Numbered from the stretch's first letter, positions 20,971 to 30,848 are shown. The stretch is DNA of 64,000 nucleotides from Bacillus solitudinis (GCF_002797395.1 NZ_KZ454943.1:3013966-3077965), one strand, 5' to 3'. Made by a program: numbers and translations. The notes: generated by a model from the letters alone, not told the origin.

Positions 20971-22317
20971 ATGAACTCAGATAATTTTAAGCGGTTTGAA
21001 CTAAAACCTTTCCTTATTGAAGCATTAGCAAAACAAGGTTTTACATTGCCAACAGAAATTCAAGAACGTTTAATCCCAGCAATCCGTAATGGGAAGGATG
21101 TAATCGGTCAATCCCAAACAGGAACGGGAAAAACCCTTTCATTTCTGTTGCCAATTCTTGACCGGATTGAACCAGAAAAAAATGAAGTACAAGCGGTTAT
21201 AACAGCACCAACGCGTGAACTAGCAACTCAATTATTTAATGAATTAAATAAATTACTCGAACATTGTCCTTCAGAGGCGTTAATTCAAGCCAAGCTTTTA
21301 GTTGGCGGGACGGATCGCGCTCGTTCAGCAGATAAATTAAAAGTTCAGCCTCATATTGTTGTTGGGACTGCTGGACGAATTGGTGACTTAATGGAAGATA
21401 AAGCGTTACTGGTCTATACTGCAAAGATGCTGGTTATCGATGAAGCAGATCAAATGCTTGATATGGGGTTTATTGCTGATGTCGATAAAGTTGCAGCCCG
21501 AATGGCTGAGAATTTGCAAATAATGGTATTCTCTGCAACGATCCCAGAAAAGCTCCAACCATTTTTGAAAAAATACATGAATGACCCAAGACATGTTCAT
21601 GTTGAACCAAAATATGTAACGGCAACTAAAATAGAGCACCGTATTGTACCACTACGTCATCGGGACAGGCTTTCGTTTGTTGTTGAATTAGCAAAATCCT
21701 TAAATCCTTATTTTGCGATCATTTTCACGAATACGAAAGAACAAGCGGATGAGGTGACTAACTCAATGCTTGAAGCTGGATTAAATGTTGAACGGATTCA
21801 TGGTGGGTTACAGCCGAGAGAGCGTAAGCAAGTGATGAAGCTTGTGCAAGAAGTGAAGATACAGTATTTAGTCGCTACAGATTTGGCTGCTCGTGGCCTT
21901 GATGTAAAAGGCGTAACACATATTATAAATTTTGGTTTACCCAAAGATTTAGATTTCTATATTCACCGAGTTGGTCGAACTGGTCGGGCGGGCATGGACG
22001 GGATAGCTTACACGATTTATGATTTAGCAGACCAACAATCCATTGAGAAACTAACAAAACGAGGCATTCGATTTACGTATTATGACTTTAAAAAAGGGGA
22101 ATGGAACAAGTTAGATAAACCTCCAATTGGTCTTCCTGGTAAACGTCGCTCGGTGTCTACTTCTAAAGGCACAGAAAAGAAAGGGACGCCATCCTCTTCA
22201 GGAAAAGCTGTTGCAAAACCAAAGAGAGTAAAACCCGCATACAAGAAAAAAGCTCGCTTCAAACAAGCGAAGGAAGCACAACGTCAGCGCCGCATTTCTT
22301 CACGGGATAAGAAGTAG
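20971..22317 (+). CDS. cshB: DEAD-box RNA helicase CshB
   Basis: ATP-dependent RNA helicase of the cold-shock CshB type, 448 residues. Visible motifs are Walker A SQTGTGKT, PTRELATQL, the DEAD box in VIDEADQMLD, SAT in FSATIP, and the C-terminal HRVGRTGRAG. A basic lysine/arginine-rich tail (residues 380-448) fits RNA binding. Its position after yqfQ matches B. subtilis yqfR. The 327 nt upstream contain the yqfQ leader and no supported gene. Confidence 0.95.
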   Translation: MNSDNFKRFELKPFLIEALAKQGFTLPTEIQERLIPAIRNGKDVIGQSQTGTGKTLSFLLPILDRIEPEKNEVQAVITAPTRELATQLFNELNKLLEHCPSEALIQAKLLVGGTDRARSADKLKVQPHIVVGTAGRIGDLMEDKALLVYTAKMLVIDEADQMLDMGFIADVDKVAARMAENLQIMVFSATIPEKLQPFLKKYMNDPRHVHVEPKYVTATKIEHRIVPLRHRDRLSFVVELAKSLNPYFAIIFTNTKEQADEVTNSMLEAGLNVERIHGGLQPRERKQVMKLVQEVKIQYLVATDLAARGLDVKGVTHIINFGLPKDLDFYIHRVGRTGRAGMDGIAYTIYDLADQQSIEKLTKRGIRFTYYDFKKGEWNKLDKPPIGLPGKRRSVSTSKGTEKKGTPSSSGKAVAKPKRVKPAYKKKARFKQAKEAQRQRRISSRDKK

Positions 22318-22338
22318 CAGGTAAGGGAGAGAGAAACA

Positions 22339-23235
22339 TTGACTGTAAAAATTGGTTCACATGTATCAATGAATGGAAAGAAGATGTTAGAAGGTGCTAG
22401 TGAAGAAGCCGCTTCTTACGGGGCATCCACCTTTATGATTTACACGGGGGCTCCCCAAAACACGAGAAGAAAGCCGATTGAGGAATTAAATATTGAAGCA
22501 GGTCTAGCTCATATGAAAGCCCATGAAATGAAGGATATTGTCGTGCATGCTCCGTATATAATTAATATTGGGAATACGACAAAACCAGAAACATTTGAAC
22601 TAGGTGTGAACTTCCTTCGTTCAGAAATTGAACGTACGGAAGCCTTGGGTTCTAAACAAATTGTTCTCCATCCCGGTGCTCATGTTGGGGCCGGGACAGA
22701 GGCTGGAATTGCTAAAATTATTGAAGGGTTAAACGAAGTACTTCAAACAAAAAATGATGTACAGATAGCTCTTGAGACCATGGCAGGAAAAGGAACGGAA
22801 TGTGGTCGTACTTTCGAAGAACTTGCCGCGATAATTGATGGGGTTACACATAATGAGCGGTTATCAGTTTGCTTTGATACGTGTCACACGCATGATGCTG
22901 GGTATAATATTGTTGATGACTTTGACGCGGTATTAGACAAATTTGATCGGTTAATCGGAATTAAGCGTCTGAGAGTTCTTCATATTAATGATAGTAAAAA
23001 TGAGCGCGGGGCATCCAAAGACCGTCATGAGAATATTGGTTTTGGTCATATTGGATTTAAAGCCCTTCACTATATTGTCCATCATCCTCAGCTAAAGGAT
23101 GTTCCAAAAATTCTTGAAACACCATTTGTTGGAGAAGATAAGAAAGATAAAAGACCTCCATACTATCATGAGATTTTAATGCTAAAAGCTGGAGAGTTTG
23201 ATGAGACGCTTCGAGACAAAATTTTAGCACTATAA
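22339..23235 (+). CDS. nfo: Endonuclease IV (deoxyribonuclease IV)
   Basis: AP endonuclease for base-excision repair, 298 residues with a TIM-barrel and three-zinc site. Metal ligands are seen in [28 protein letters not shown] and HINDSK. The start is TTG at 22339, preceded by AAGGGAGAG. It lies 21 nt after cshB and is probably cotranscribed. Followed by a strong terminator. Confidence 0.95.
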   Translation: MTVKIGSHVSMNGKKMLEGASEEAASYGASTFMIYTGAPQNTRRKPIEELNIEAGLAHMKAHEMKDIVVHAPYIINIGNTTKPETFELGVNFLRSEIERTEALGSKQIVLHPGAHVGAGTEAGIAKIIEGLNEVLQTKNDVQIALETMAGKGTECGRTFEELAAIIDGVTHNERLSVCFDTCHTHDAGYNIVDDFDAVLDKFDRLIGIKRLRVLHINDSKNERGASKDRHENIGFGHIGFKALHYIVHHPQLKDVPKILETPFVGEDKKDKRPPYYHEILMLKAGEFDETLRDKILAL

Positions 23236-23236
23236 A

Positions 23237-23278
23237 GAAACTAGATTTGGGAATATTTCCAAATCTAGTTTCTTTTAA
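23237..23278 (+). terminator. Terminator after nfo
   Basis: AGAAACTAGATTTGG pairs with CCAAATCTAGTTTCT (15 bp), followed by TTTT. Confidence 0.93.
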
Positions 23279-23336
23279 TGTGTGTTAGAAAATATAGTTA
23301 AAAAGCAATGGCTACTAAGGGAGTCGCTCATTGCAA

Positions 23337-23377
23337 GTGCATGTTCAAAAAAAGGAAACCCCTTTTTGAACATGCAC
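23337..23377. repeat. Long palindrome with GTTCAAAAA arms
   Basis: GTGCATGTTCAAAAA is mirrored by TTTTTGAACATGCAC around a short centre. Just upstream, GCAATG (from 23305) and CATTGC (to about 23334) form a second hairpin. It lies between the converging nfo and yqfT genes, so it may terminate yqfT transcription. Its arms match the ends of the element at 9622-9882. Confidence 0.6.
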
Positions 23378-23396
23378 TATTTAGATAATCAATGAA

Positions 23397-23663
23397 TTAC
23401 GTTAAATAATGACTAAATTGATCCAGAAGTTGAGTCACAACTTTGGATACATATGGGTCAATTTCTGTTTGCAAACGATTAAGTAAGCGGTGAACTTGTT
23501 CTTGATTTGCTATATCAATTTTTTCTGAACGGAGAATAGCTACGACGTCATTAGCTTGATCCATTGTGATTGAAACTTTATGCTGAGATGCCAAACTAAG
23601 TAAATCTTGGGGTGAAATTGAATTGACCTTTTGATTAATAAGTTGCTGCATGATAGAGTTCAT
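23397..23663 (-). CDS. yqfT: DUF2624 family protein (YqfT-like)
   Basis: An 88-residue small helical protein starting MNSIMQQLINQKVNSISPQD, recognisable as the DUF2624 family that follows nfo in Bacillus. No membrane segment or catalytic motif is seen. The sequence AAGGAGTG precedes the ATG. Function unknown. Confidence 0.85.
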   Translation of the reverse strand: MNSIMQQLINQKVNSISPQDLLSLASQHKVSITMDQANDVVAILRSEKIDIANQEQVHRLLNRLQTEIDPYVSKVVTQLLDQFSHYLT

Positions 23664-23848
23664 GAAAGCACTCCTTTTTAAAAATCAAGATGCTACATTC
23701 TATGAAATCACGGAGAAATTTGTGCGAAAAAAAAGGAAATGAACAACAATCCTCGAATATCACTTAGAAGGATAGTTTATGTAGGGTTTTGAGTAAAGGT
23801 AATTGCAGACTAAACGGTTTGAGGAAAAGCATTGATGGGAGGGGCTTT

Positions 23849-24985
23849 ATGGATAAGAGACAGATAATTGAACAAGCTGCCCCTAAAGGGAGAAGTACAA
23901 TGTCAGTAAACTCGATTTTACCGGTAAATAAAGAAAATATTCAATCGATATTGTCCAACGAAAATTCGTCGACAACCGATGAACTTACATATTATATTGA
24001 AGAGCTAGGGATACCATTCCTAAAAGTAGACAGTCAAATGAATGTAGTAAATTGGAGTCTTTCTGTATTTGACTTATTGGATGTAAGTGAGGAAGTATTT
24101 TCCAGTAACAGTACTTTAGGTGAATTAGAACAACACTCTTCTCAGTTTACTGTCATTAGAAATAGTATGGAGGTAGCCTTTCAAACAAATAGTGTTCAGG
24201 AAGGTCTAATTGAAGAGGAGGATTCTCTCATTCGTATTCGTACACTTCCTACACTAAATGGAAATGCCGCATACGTTATGTTGGAAGACCGTTCCTTACA
24301 AAAGCAATTTGAAAATCTTTTAACGTTTCATCATCAAATGGAAGCGGTATCTCATATTGCAGCGGGCGTGGCTCATGAATTAAGAAATCCACTTTCAGTT
24401 ATAAAAGGATTTTTACAACTAGCAAAGTTAACAAATGACTTTCAGAAATATTACGATACCATATTGTCCGAGTTAAATAGAATGAATGGAATTATTGAAG
24501 ACTTTTTATCTGTATCAAGAAAAAAAATCGATAGAAAACCCCAGTCTCCAAGTGAAATTATGGAGTCATTAATGGAAATTATGAAGTCAGAATGTTTGTT
24601 GCACAATGTGGAATTTACTGTTGATGTGAAACAAACGTCAGCTTTCGTACATGTAAATGAATCAATGATTAAACAAGTGATGTTAAATTTACTTCGAAAT
24701 TCGGTTGAGGCATTTGGTAAACTGAATACAAATCGTTGTTTTTGGATAGAGACAGAGGTTGATGAAACAGAATATTATATTCACGTTCATGATAATGGTA
24801 AGGGGATACCCGAGGAAGTGCTAAATCAATTAGGGAAACCCTTTTTTACCACGAAGGAAAAAGGAACAGGAATAGGAATACCCCTTTGTAAAAAAATTAT
24901 AGAAAATCATGGTGGTACGTTTCAAATTAAAAGCAAATATAATGTAGGAACAACTGTTAGTCTTTCATTACCATTATTCAAGTAA
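23849..24985 (+). CDS. Orphan PAS-type sensor histidine kinase
   Basis: A 378-residue soluble histidine kinase with no membrane segment. A PAS-like N-terminal half (residues 30-160, with VDSQMNVVNWSLSVFDLL) precedes the H-box HIAAGVAHELRNPLSVIKGF. An HATPase domain follows with N-box LLRNSVEAFG, G1 DNGKGIP and G2 GTGIGIPLCKK. The layout resembles the cytoplasmic halves of the Bacillus KinA-KinE kinases that feed the Spo0A phosphorelay. No response regulator is adjacent. GGGAGGGG precedes the ATG at 23849. A sporulation role is inference. Confidence 0.85.
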   Translation: MDKRQIIEQAAPKGRSTMSVNSILPVNKENIQSILSNENSSTTDELTYYIEELGIPFLKVDSQMNVVNWSLSVFDLLDVSEEVFSSNSTLGELEQHSSQFTVIRNSMEVAFQTNSVQEGLIEEEDSLIRIRTLPTLNGNAAYVMLEDRSLQKQFENLLTFHHQMEAVSHIAAGVAHELRNPLSVIKGFLQLAKLTNDFQKYYDTILSELNRMNGIIEDFLSVSRKKIDRKPQSPSEIMESLMEIMKSECLLHNVEFTVDVKQTSAFVHVNESMIKQVMLNLLRNSVEAFGKLNTNRCFWIETEVDETEYYIHVHDNGKGIPEEVLNQLGKPFFTTKEKGTGIGIPLCKKIIENHGGTFQIKSKYNVGTTVSLSLPLFK

Positions 24986-25017
24986 AAAGGTCTTTGCAGG
25001 TGCAGAGGCTTTTTTTA
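24984..25017 (+). terminator. Probable terminator after the histidine kinase
   Basis: A hairpin built on TTGCA/TGCAG with flanking AAAGG/CTTT pairing is followed by seven Ts. It is imperfect but well placed. Confidence 0.65.
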
Positions 25018-25299
25018 TGTGCTTCACTGGAGGTGAATTGCTTTTTGGAATTGCATCAGAGACAATTTTCTTATTTACAAACGAAATATGAACAGCTATA
25101 ATTGCACAAATGAACAAAGGTTTCCTTAGGGCAACTCTTGTTCTCTAGTGCTATTTTTCACCTATTTCATATGATAACCATAAAATAAATATTGAAAATA
25201 TATTTGTGTCCACGTAATAAGTCTATAAATCTAATTAAAAGTTGCCTGCGGGCAAAATATTTTGTCGAATGCAATTATAGAAAATGGAGGAGGACATCA
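25018..25299 (+). promoter_or_regulatory. Leader of the metal ABC locus with a candidate metalloregulator operator
   Basis: This 282 nt AT-rich gap holds no supported gene. At about 25240-25253 there is a palindrome TTGCC-N4-GGCAA, which resembles the half-sites of MntR-type (DtxR family) boxes. GGAGGAGG lies just before the ATPase ATG at 25300. Operator identity is inferred from shape and from the transporter downstream. Confidence 0.4.
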
Positions 25300-26044
25300 A
25301 TGAGTAAGATTGTTGAGGTAAATCAATTATCTGTTTTTTACGAAAATCATCAAGCAATAAAAAATGTGAGTTTCGCAGTGGAGACACCTAGTTTAGTAGG
25401 CATAATTGGACCAAATGGGGCAGGCTTTAGTAAAAGCAATTCTCGGCTTAGAAAAATCTAAGGGGAAGGTTGAGGTGCTGTAACAGAATATAAAGAATGT
25501 CCGTCATAGAATTTCCTATGTTCCCCAACGAAATCAAATAGATTGGGATTTTCCTGTCCTTGTTGAAGATGTTGTTTTAATGGGCCGCTATAACCGCATT
25601 CCCTGGTATAAACGTGCTAGTAATCGAGACAGGGCTGTCGTTCAGGAGTCTTTAGAAAAGGTAGGGATGCTTGATTTTCGAAAAAAGCAAATTGGGGAGC
25701 TGTCTGGAGGTCAACAGCAACGAGTATTTATCGCTAGAGCTTTAACTCAGGAAGCTGATATTTTCTTCTTAGATGAACCATTCGTTGGAATAGATGTCAC
25801 CTCCGAAGAAATCATCATAAATTTGTTACGCAAATTGCGTAGTGAAGATAAGACGGTGTTTGTCGTCCACCACGATTTGAGTAAAGTTGAGCAATATTTT
25901 GACAATTTGATTTTAATCAATAAAGAGTTAATCAAGTTCGGTCAAGTTGAGCAAGTATACAAACCAGATATTTTATCAGAAACATATAAAGGTAATATGA
26001 CATTCTTTGGACAAAAAGATGAGGTAATGGTGGTGAATAGTTAA
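25300..26044 (+). pseudogene. Broken Mn/Zn-type ABC transporter ATPase
   Basis: The N-terminus (MSKIVEVNQLSVFYE ... GIIGPNGAG) reads normally from 25300 until the Walker A motif near 25424, where KST is lost. Reading then resumes one frame over at 25430 as VKAILGLEKSKGKVEVL, which fits an 8-nt deletion. The same frame meets a TAA at 25481-25483 and continues as QNIKNVRHRISYVPQRNQ, then a normal signature LSGGQQQRVFIARAL and Walker B FFLDEP to the end. Two independent lesions remove ATP binding. A 154-residue C-terminal piece could still be translated from an ATG at 25580. Sequencing error would need to explain both lesions. Confidence 0.85.
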
Positions 26045-26916
26045 TGAATAATATTTCTTTTTTTCTAGACCAAGTCTTTCAATATTCTTATTTACAGCAA
26101 GGATTAATTGCTGCGATTTTGGTAGGAATTATTTGTGGAGTAATTGGTTGCTTTATTATTTTAAGAGGAATGGCATTAATGGGAGATGCGATTTCCCATG
26201 CTGTTCTTCCAGGTGTGGTCATTGCTTATATGCTTGGGACGCACTTTTTTGTTGGCGCGGTTATCACGGGAGTTTTAACCGCTTTATCAATTGGCTATGT
26301 CGCACAAAACAGTCGGATTAAAGACGATTCAGCAATTGGGATTATGTTCACAGCCGCGTTCGCATTAGGTATTGTGCTCATAACTGGCTTAAGAGGAACT
26401 GGGGTAGATTTATGGCATATTCTGTTTGGAAATGTTCTCGCTGTTTCAAGAACAGATTTATGGGTCACGCTCGGAATTGGCGCGTTTGTCTTAATCGTAA
26501 TTTTTATTTTTTACAGACCGTTACTTATTAGTACGTTTGATCCGATAATGGCAAAGGCTACAGGAATTCCAGTAAATCTTATTCATTATGTTTTAATGTT
26601 GCTGCTCTCACTTGTTACCGTTGCTTCATTGAAAACCGTGGGAATTGTATTAGTGGTTGCAATGTTAATCACACCTGGGGCAACGGCTTACTTATTAACA
26701 GACAGATTACCAATTATGCTATCACTTTCAGCACTATTTGGTGTAGTATCAGCAATCGTTGGAATTTACTTTTCCGTCATTTACGATGTGGCATCGGGAG
26801 CGTCAATTGTATTAGTTGCTTCCTTCATGTTTGGGTTAGCTTTCTTCTTTTCACCAAAGCAGGGGATTATTACAAGATATATTCGGGCAAGGCGTGTACA
26901 AAATGAACCATCATAA
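26044..26916 (+). CDS. Mn/Zn-type ABC transporter permease
   Basis: A 290-residue ABC-3 family permease (MntC/SitC/ZnuB-like) with eight or nine hydrophobic segments. The conserved GDAISHAVLPG, GTGVDLWHILFGN and VVAMLITPGATAYLL regions are present. The ATG overlaps the stop of the broken ATPase by 1 nt. The gene is intact though its ATPase partner is not, and no solute-binding protein follows. It may be non-functional, or it may borrow the ZnuC ATPase encoded at 30949. Mn specificity is a guess. Confidence 0.85.
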   Translation: MNNISFFLDQVFQYSYLQQGLIAAILVGIICGVIGCFIILRGMALMGDAISHAVLPGVVIAYMLGTHFFVGAVITGVLTALSIGYVAQNSRIKDDSAIGIMFTAAFALGIVLITGLRGTGVDLWHILFGNVLAVSRTDLWVTLGIGAFVLIVIFIFYRPLLISTFDPIMAKATGIPVNLIHYVLMLLLSLVTVASLKTVGIVLVVAMLITPGATAYLLTDRLPIMLSLSALFGVVSAIVGIYFSVIYDVASGASIVLVASFMFGLAFFFSPKQGIITRYIRARRVQNEPS

Positions 26917-26928
26917 TCCACTCTTTAA

Positions 26929-26965
26929 GAGGGCACTGAAAATCGTACCATTTTCAGTGCCCTTG
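26929..26965. terminator. Bidirectional terminator between the permease and ppk
   Basis: AGGGCACTGAAAAT and ATTTTCAGTGCCCT form a perfect 14 bp stem between convergent genes. The arms share a GAGG-CACTGAAAA motif with 42310-42325. Confidence 0.8.
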
Positions 26966-27029
26966 AAGCAATGAGCAGACGCACAACATGTGGAGAGGTT
27001 GCCGCTTGCTCAAAAACCTTTTTCATTTC

Positions 27030-29144
27030 TTAATCCTCTTCATGATTAAGATGGCGACTAACCATTTCATAAAACTGAAGTTGGCTTTGAATGGGTTGTT
27101 CAAAGGGAGGTCTTTCTACATAATGATAGGTTCCATCAGAACTTTGCTCACGAGCTTTCATATTGTCTTTAAGAGAAATATCTAATATATGTCGGATTCG
27201 TTTTTTAATGGTTTCATCAAAAATTGGAAATAGGATTTCAATCCGTTTCTCCATATTTCGAGTCATCCAATCCGCGGATGAAAAGAATAATTTTTCTTTA
27301 CCACCGTCATAAAAATAAAAAATTCGGCTGTGTTCCAAAAATCTGTCCACAATACTTCGTACAATAATATTTTCACTAACACCACGTATGCCAGGACGTA
27401 AGCAACAAATACCACGAACAATCAAGTCTATTTTCACCCCAGCTTGAGATGCTTCGTAGAGTTTTAAAATGATAGGTTTATCGGTAAGTGAGTTCATTTT
27501 TGCGATAATATAACCGTTTCCATGCTTTTTATGGCTCTCGATTTCTTCTTCGATTAAATCGAGGAAACGAGCTCGAATTTCGAACGGAGCTGTTGAAAGA
27601 TGGTGACGTTTAGGCTCCTCGCTGTACCCGCTAAGATGATTAAAGAAATTGGTTGCATCAATTCCAAACAGCTCATCTGCTGTTAATAAGCCCATATCCG
27701 TATAAAGCTTAGCTGTTGAATCATTATAATTTCCTGTACCAAGATGTACAAAGCGTTGAATTTGATCTCGTTCGTGTCTGACGATAAGGGTAATCTTACT
27801 ATGAGTCTTTAATGAAGTAATTCCATAAATAACATGGACACCAGATTTTTCAAGTTTTTTGGCCCATTGAATATTATTTTCTTCGTCAAATCTAGCTTTT
27901 AATTCAACTAAAACAGTCACTTGTTTACCTTTTTCAGCAGCGCGCCCTAGAGAATCAATAATTGGCGAATCACCACTTACTCGGTAGAGCGTTTGTTTAA
28001 TTGCGAGTACATTTGGATCATCTGCCGCTTGTGAAATAAAATCAACAACAGGTTGAAATGATTCGTAAGGATGATGAAATAATAAATCACGTTTTAAAAT
28101 TGCCTCGAAAATATTTTCTTCATCTAGTAAATCCTCAGGTGGTTGAGGAATAAGTGTCTCATTGGCGAGATGTTCATATTCCTCGGATAACTGTCCGTAT
28201 AACCGGAACAAGAATGTTAAATCAATTGGACCATTTAAAGAATAAACGTCGCCCTTATGAATTTCTAGGACGTCGAGAAGTAGGTTTAAAACGTTTTGAT
28301 CCATCAGTCCATCTTGCATTTCAAGACGAACTGCGGCTCCCCATCTGCGCTTTTTCAATTCCTTTTCAATCTCACGAAGCAAATCTCGAGCGCCTTCTTC
28401 ATGAAGTGTCATATCTGCATTTCGTGTAATTCGAAAAGGGGAAACGGATTTAACATAATATCCAGCGAATAAACTTTGAATAAAATGACTAATGACATTT
28501 TCAAGTAAAATAAATTGTTCTTTTCCTACTGGTGAAGGTAGTTTAATATACCTTGTCAAAACAGCTGGAACTTGTACAATTGCTAGACGGTCCTTTTCCA
28601 TTTCCATTTGTGGTCGCAGAACAACAGCTAAATTTAAGCTCTTATTTAAGAGCATCGGAAACGGGCGGTAGGCATCAATTGCCATTGGGGTAAGAACAGG
28701 GAAAATATAATGATTGAAACGATGTTCAAGAAACTCCAGTTGTTCAGAGGTTAATTCCTCAACGGAAAGAAATTGGATCCCCTCTTGATTAAGCATTGGC
28801 AGGAGCGTCTCTGAATAGACATTATCTTGGAGACGAACTAATCGTTGATTCCCTTCACTGATTTTCGAGAGTTGCTGCTTTGGCGTAAACCCCGCCTTAT
28901 TTTCTGGTTTGTTAAACCCTGCTTTGACTTGGTCTTTTAATCCAGCAACACGCACCATGAAAAATTCATCTAAATTCGAGCTGAAAATCGCCAAAAACTT
29001 CAAACGCTCCAGAAGAGGATTCCGTTCATCGATTGCTTCTTCAAGGACGCGTTCGTTAAAAGCAAGCCAACTTAACTCACGATTGTTATAGTAGGCCGGA
29101 TTGTTTAAATCGATTAATTCAGTTGTGTTAGAGTTAGTATGCAT
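27030..29144 (-). CDS. ppk: Polyphosphate kinase
   Basis: PPK1-type enzyme that reversibly polymerises inorganic polyphosphate from ATP, 704 residues. The N-terminal domain begins NRELSWLAFNERVLEEA, and the phospholipase D-like catalytic halves include KTHSKITLIVR (phosphohistidine region) and FVHLGTGNYNDSTAKLYTD. The ATG at 29144 has AAAGAAGG 8 nt upstream; an in-frame GTG at 29153 lies within that site. It follows ppx by 62 nt and is likely in one operon with it. Confidence 0.96.
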   Translation of the reverse strand: MHTNSNTTELIDLNNPAYYNNRELSWLAFNERVLEEAIDERNPLLERLKFLAIFSSNLDEFFMVRVAGLKDQVKAGFNKPENKAGFTPKQQLSKISEGNQRLVRLQDNVYSETLLPMLNQEGIQFLSVEELTSEQLEFLEHRFNHYIFPVLTPMAIDAYRPFPMLLNKSLNLAVVLRPQMEMEKDRLAIVQVPAVLTRYIKLPSPVGKEQFILLENVISHFIQSLFAGYYVKSVSPFRITRNADMTLHEEGARDLLREIEKELKKRRWGAAVRLEMQDGLMDQNVLNLLLDVLEIHKGDVYSLNGPIDLTFLFRLYGQLSEEYEHLANETLIPQPPEDLLDEENIFEAILKRDLLFHHPYESFQPVVDFISQAADDPNVLAIKQTLYRVSGDSPIIDSLGRAAEKGKQVTVLVELKARFDEENNIQWAKKLEKSGVHVIYGITSLKTHSKITLIVRHERDQIQRFVHLGTGNYNDSTAKLYTDMGLLTADELFGIDATNFFNHLSGYSEEPKRHHLSTAPFEIRARFLDLIEEEIESHKKHGNGYIIAKMNSLTDKPIILKLYEASQAGVKIDLIVRGICCLRPGIRGVSENIIVRSIVDRFLEHSRIFYFYDGGKEKLFFSSADWMTRNMEKRIEILFPIFDETIKKRIRHILDISLKDNMKAREQSSDGTYHYVERPPFEQPIQSQLQFYEMVSRHLNHEED

Positions 29145-29206
29145 AAGAGACACCTTCTTTCGATCAATGATTTCTCTCTTTACATTTTATCAGCCCAATG
29201 TAAATT

Positions 29207-30772
29207 TTATGTTAAGATTTTATGCTTTGAAGGCTGAATTTTTTTAAAAGAAAATTGTATTGGACACTTTATTGCTTTTTCTAGATGTTTTTTATGTCTG
29301 AGAGTTTGCAATTCTTCAAAATGTGAATCTTCTTGAACATAGAATGGAATAATCCACTCGTCTCCACATTGTTTGGCTTGTCCAATTCCTGAAATCACTT
29401 TTCTCCGTGAATAATCAAGACTATAAGCTATCTTCATTATTGCCCCTAAAAATTCATAAAACTTTAATTGTTTCTTTTTCAGAAGCTTTGAGAAAGGGAG
29501 AGCATTTTGCTGTAGTTGATTTTTTGAACGGAAGGAAGAAATAAAGGCTATCGCTAATCGCTCTTCATGTGAAATTCCTTCAATCGTCATATTAGTTAAT
29601 AAATAAAACGTATTTTGACTACTGGCTTCATTATTTATAAATTCACCTATGTATAAAACACGTGCACTCGACTTAAGTAAATGCTTTGCTTCTTCAGGAG
29701 AGTGCTCGATGCGACATGCAGACTTGAATTGTTCATAGAGCTGTGATGCAAGAAGGGAAATATGATTAACTTGACTTAAACTTACTTCATAATTATGTGA
29801 TAGCTGATAAAAACTCTCCTCGACCACGTTTGGGAACCGATTTGTTTCCATTGGTTGCAGAAGTTTCTCATAAAATAATCCATCACGAAGACCTTTTCTA
29901 CTCATAATAAATGAGTTTGTTCCAACAAGTTCAGTTAACGAAGTAATGACTTGGGAAGCAGGAATAATAATATCTGCCCGGTCTTTAGATAACCCATCAA
30001 TATTTTGGCGTTCTTCGAATGAAGAAACCTTCAATTGCTCATTAATTTCTTTGAGATCTGCTGTTGGAATTTCATATTGATGCATTCCAGCAAGAGGATA
30101 GTCCAATTTTCGTTGATGAATAAGTGAAAGATTTCTTGCACTTCCTCCAATTCCAATTACGGGATATTCTTCGTGTGATGTAAGCCAAGATAACGTTCGT
30201 ATTTCACCTATAATAAATTTTTCTAACATCATCATTTCTTCTTCTGTAGGTTGTTCACCTTGAATAAATTGGTTTTGTAGAGTGATTGCCCCAAAAGGGA
30301 AACTGTGGTAATGCAGAAGTTCACGGTTTTTAAAAAGTGTGATTTCTGTACTGCCTCCACCAATATCAACAGTGATGCCATTTTTAATACTCATGGAATT
30401 AACGATAGCTAAATACCCGTAAAATGCTTCTTCTTTCTCAGAAAGTACCCGAATGGAGAAACCAACTTTACGTTTAATGTGCTCAAGTATTTCTTTTTGA
30501 TTGCTTGCTTTTCTAAATGCAGCTGTTGCCACAGCCATTACATCTCTCACACGGTGATAGGTAATCACATGTTTAAAACGGTGGAGTGTTTCAACTATAA
30601 TATCGCGGCCTTTTGGTGTTAATTGACCTTGGTTGTTAATATGAGAACTTAGTCTAGCAACAGTTTTAAAGTTATATAACTCTTTATAGCATCCATTACT
30701 GTCAATAAAGTTAATGACTAGCCGTACTGAATTTGAACCAATGTCAATGATAGCGAAACGTTTTTGATTCAT
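29207..30772 (-). CDS. ppx: Exopolyphosphatase (Ppx/GppA family)
   Basis: Hydrolyses terminal phosphates of polyphosphate and possibly pppGpp. The N-terminal actin-like fold shows IIDIGSNSVRLVINF and the phosphate loop VDIGGGSTEITLF. The C-terminal HD-like helical domain brings the length to 521 residues. It is transcribed with ppk, so synthesis and breakdown of polyphosphate are encoded together. Divergent from the znuC operon. Confidence 0.94.
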   Translation of the reverse strand: MNQKRFAIIDIGSNSVRLVINFIDSNGCYKELYNFKTVARLSSHINNQGQLTPKGRDIIVETLHRFKHVITYHRVRDVMAVATAAFRKASNQKEILEHIKRKVGFSIRVLSEKEEAFYGYLAIVNSMSIKNGITVDIGGGSTEITLFKNRELLHYHSFPFGAITLQNQFIQGEQPTEEEMMMLEKFIIGEIRTLSWLTSHEEYPVIGIGGSARNLSLIHQRKLDYPLAGMHQYEIPTADLKEINEQLKVSSFEERQNIDGLSKDRADIIIPASQVITSLTELVGTNSFIMSRKGLRDGLFYEKLLQPMETNRFPNVVEESFYQLSHNYEVSLSQVNHISLLASQLYEQFKSACRIEHSPEEAKHLLKSSARVLYIGEFINNEASSQNTFYLLTNMTIEGISHEERLAIAFISSFRSKNQLQQNALPFSKLLKKKQLKFYEFLGAIMKIAYSLDYSRRKVISGIGQAKQCGDEWIIPFYVQEDSHFEELQTLRHKKHLEKAIKCPIQFSFKKIQPSKHKILT

Positions 30773-30848
30773 AAAAAGGTCACATCCTTTTATATATATT
30801 AGGTATTATTGTACAGCTTCTTCCTCAAACTTGCACCAATCGAAAGGG

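Noticed and set aside
25192-25299. Upstream in-frame start extending the broken ATPase
   Set aside because: GGAGGAGG lies just before the ATG at 25300, and the extra residues do not belong to the family.
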